Source: an uncultured Desulfobacterales bacterium
GTDB taxonomy: Bacteria; Desulfobacterota; Desulfobacteria; Desulfobacterales; UBA11574
DNA: 5,942 nt
Direction: 5' to 3'
Assembly (NCBI GenBank): GCA_937925895.1
Contig: CALANC010000441.1
Coordinates: 1-5,942, forward strand
Under the pieces are notes generated by a model that was given only the letters and a program-made list of their open reading frames with translations, was not told where the DNA came from and did no database searches. Below are positions 5,500 through 5,942 of this stretch, one piece after another (within the stretch, counting starts at the first letter, position 1; every line of letters starts with the position of its first letter). The translations under genes were made by a program, and so were the position numbers.

Positions 5500-5942
5500 A
5501 TGAGAGTTCAGTGTTCGGGGTGCAAATCGAATTATAATATTCGTGATGATAAAATTCCTGCGGCTGGTGCCAGAATGAAATGCACCAGGTGCCAGAAAAT
5601 TATTGAGGTTGCCAGACCAGCAATTATTCAAAATATTCCCGAACCTCCGCCCACGAATCAAAATACTACTAAAGCCGGCAGAGCGAGATCAGTATCAGGT
5701 CAATATACAGAAAAAAAAGCTCCCAAAACCTGGGCAATTATGTCAGCAACTGTTGTGGGCCTGGTCGTCCTCTGCCTTGCCCTTGGCATACCGATCAAAA
5801 ACGATAAAAAGCCCGATAAAAAAGTAACTCCGCAAATCGTCATGCCATTTAATTTTGCCAATGATAAATTAGCAGAATTTAAATATTTCATAGAAACCAT
5901 GGAACAAAAGTGGGGCGCGCATCCTGCGGACTTACTGAATTT
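5500..5942 (+). CDS. MJ0042-type zinc-ribbon membrane protein, 3'-truncated
   Basis: The ATG at 5500 opens a frame that runs to the right edge without a stop (147 complete codons), so the gene is incomplete. The N-terminus is a zinc ribbon with Cys5, Cys8, Cys28 and Cys31, and the DDKIPAAGARMKC stretch between the pairs is typical of the MJ0042 class found at the N-terminus of many deltaproteobacterial proteins. A Pro/Asn/Arg-rich linker (about 38-77) is followed by one membrane helix at about 78-97 (WAIMSATVVGLVVLCLALGI), a Lys-rich stop-transfer-like segment (100-109), and the beginning of a domain with a FAEFKYF-like charged helix from about 118. Topology: ribbon in the cytoplasm, the unseen C-terminal domain probably periplasmic. 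The role is unknown. The cysteine spacing is identical to that of the first ribbon of the 1976-2899 gene, so the two are likely related at least in that domain. It is transcribed away from the lipoprotein gene. Confidence 0.85.
   Translation, partial: MRVQCSGCKSNYNIRDDKIPAAGARMKCTRCQKIIEVARPAIIQNIPEPPPTNQNTTKAGRARSVSGQYTEKKAPKTWAIMSATVVGLVVLCLALGIPIKNDKKPDKKVTPQIVMPFNFANDKLAEFKYFIETMEQKWGAHPADLLN

Overview
The window looks like a chromosomal segment of a Gram-negative, probably deltaproteobacterial (Desulfobacterota-like) organism. This rests on four things: the style of the proteins (CXXC zinc-ribbon membrane proteins, a PKD-plus-pentapeptide lipoprotein, a cohesin-like secreted protein), a lipoprotein signal peptide, Shine-Dalgarno-led genes, and a dispersed intergenic palindrome of the GTCAT...GGGAATGAC kind common in such genomes. 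The taxonomic call is inference; nothing here is a decisive marker.

Layout. (1) 1-1052, plus: the C-terminal ~349 residues of a GT4-type glycosyltransferase whose 5' end lies outside the window. (2) 1053-1508: a 456-base gap holding a two-hairpin repeat element (1205-1302) and a plausible sigma70-type promoter (1358-1386) that would drive the next gene. (3) 1509-1910, plus: a compact 133-residue OsmC/Ohr-fold protein with both family cysteines. (4) 1976-5213, minus: three genes read leftward in the order pentapeptide lipoprotein (5213-3909), cohesin-like exported protein (3686-3021), double zinc-ribbon membrane protein (2899-1976). The gaps are 222 and 121 bases, and a strong hairpin sits directly behind the first gene. 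(5) 5214-5499: a divergent intergenic region with two inverted repeats. (6) 5500 to the right edge, plus: the N-terminal 147 residues of a second zinc-ribbon membrane protein. No stop is reached, so it is 3'-truncated.

How the genes fit together. The left part (glycosyltransferase, OsmC) is ordinary metabolism or stress housekeeping and is richer in G+C. The right part is a poorly characterised cell-envelope cluster: two membrane proteins with cytoplasm-type N-terminal zinc ribbons of identical spacing (C5, C8, C28, C31) bracket an exported cohesin-like protein and a lipoprotein that combines one PKD/Ig-like domain with 53 uninterrupted pentapeptide repeats. A joint function is inference from proximity only. 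Parts of this cluster are clearly A+T-richer than the osmC gene, in line with accessory DNA. No RNA genes, CRISPR arrays, transposases or integrases were seen.
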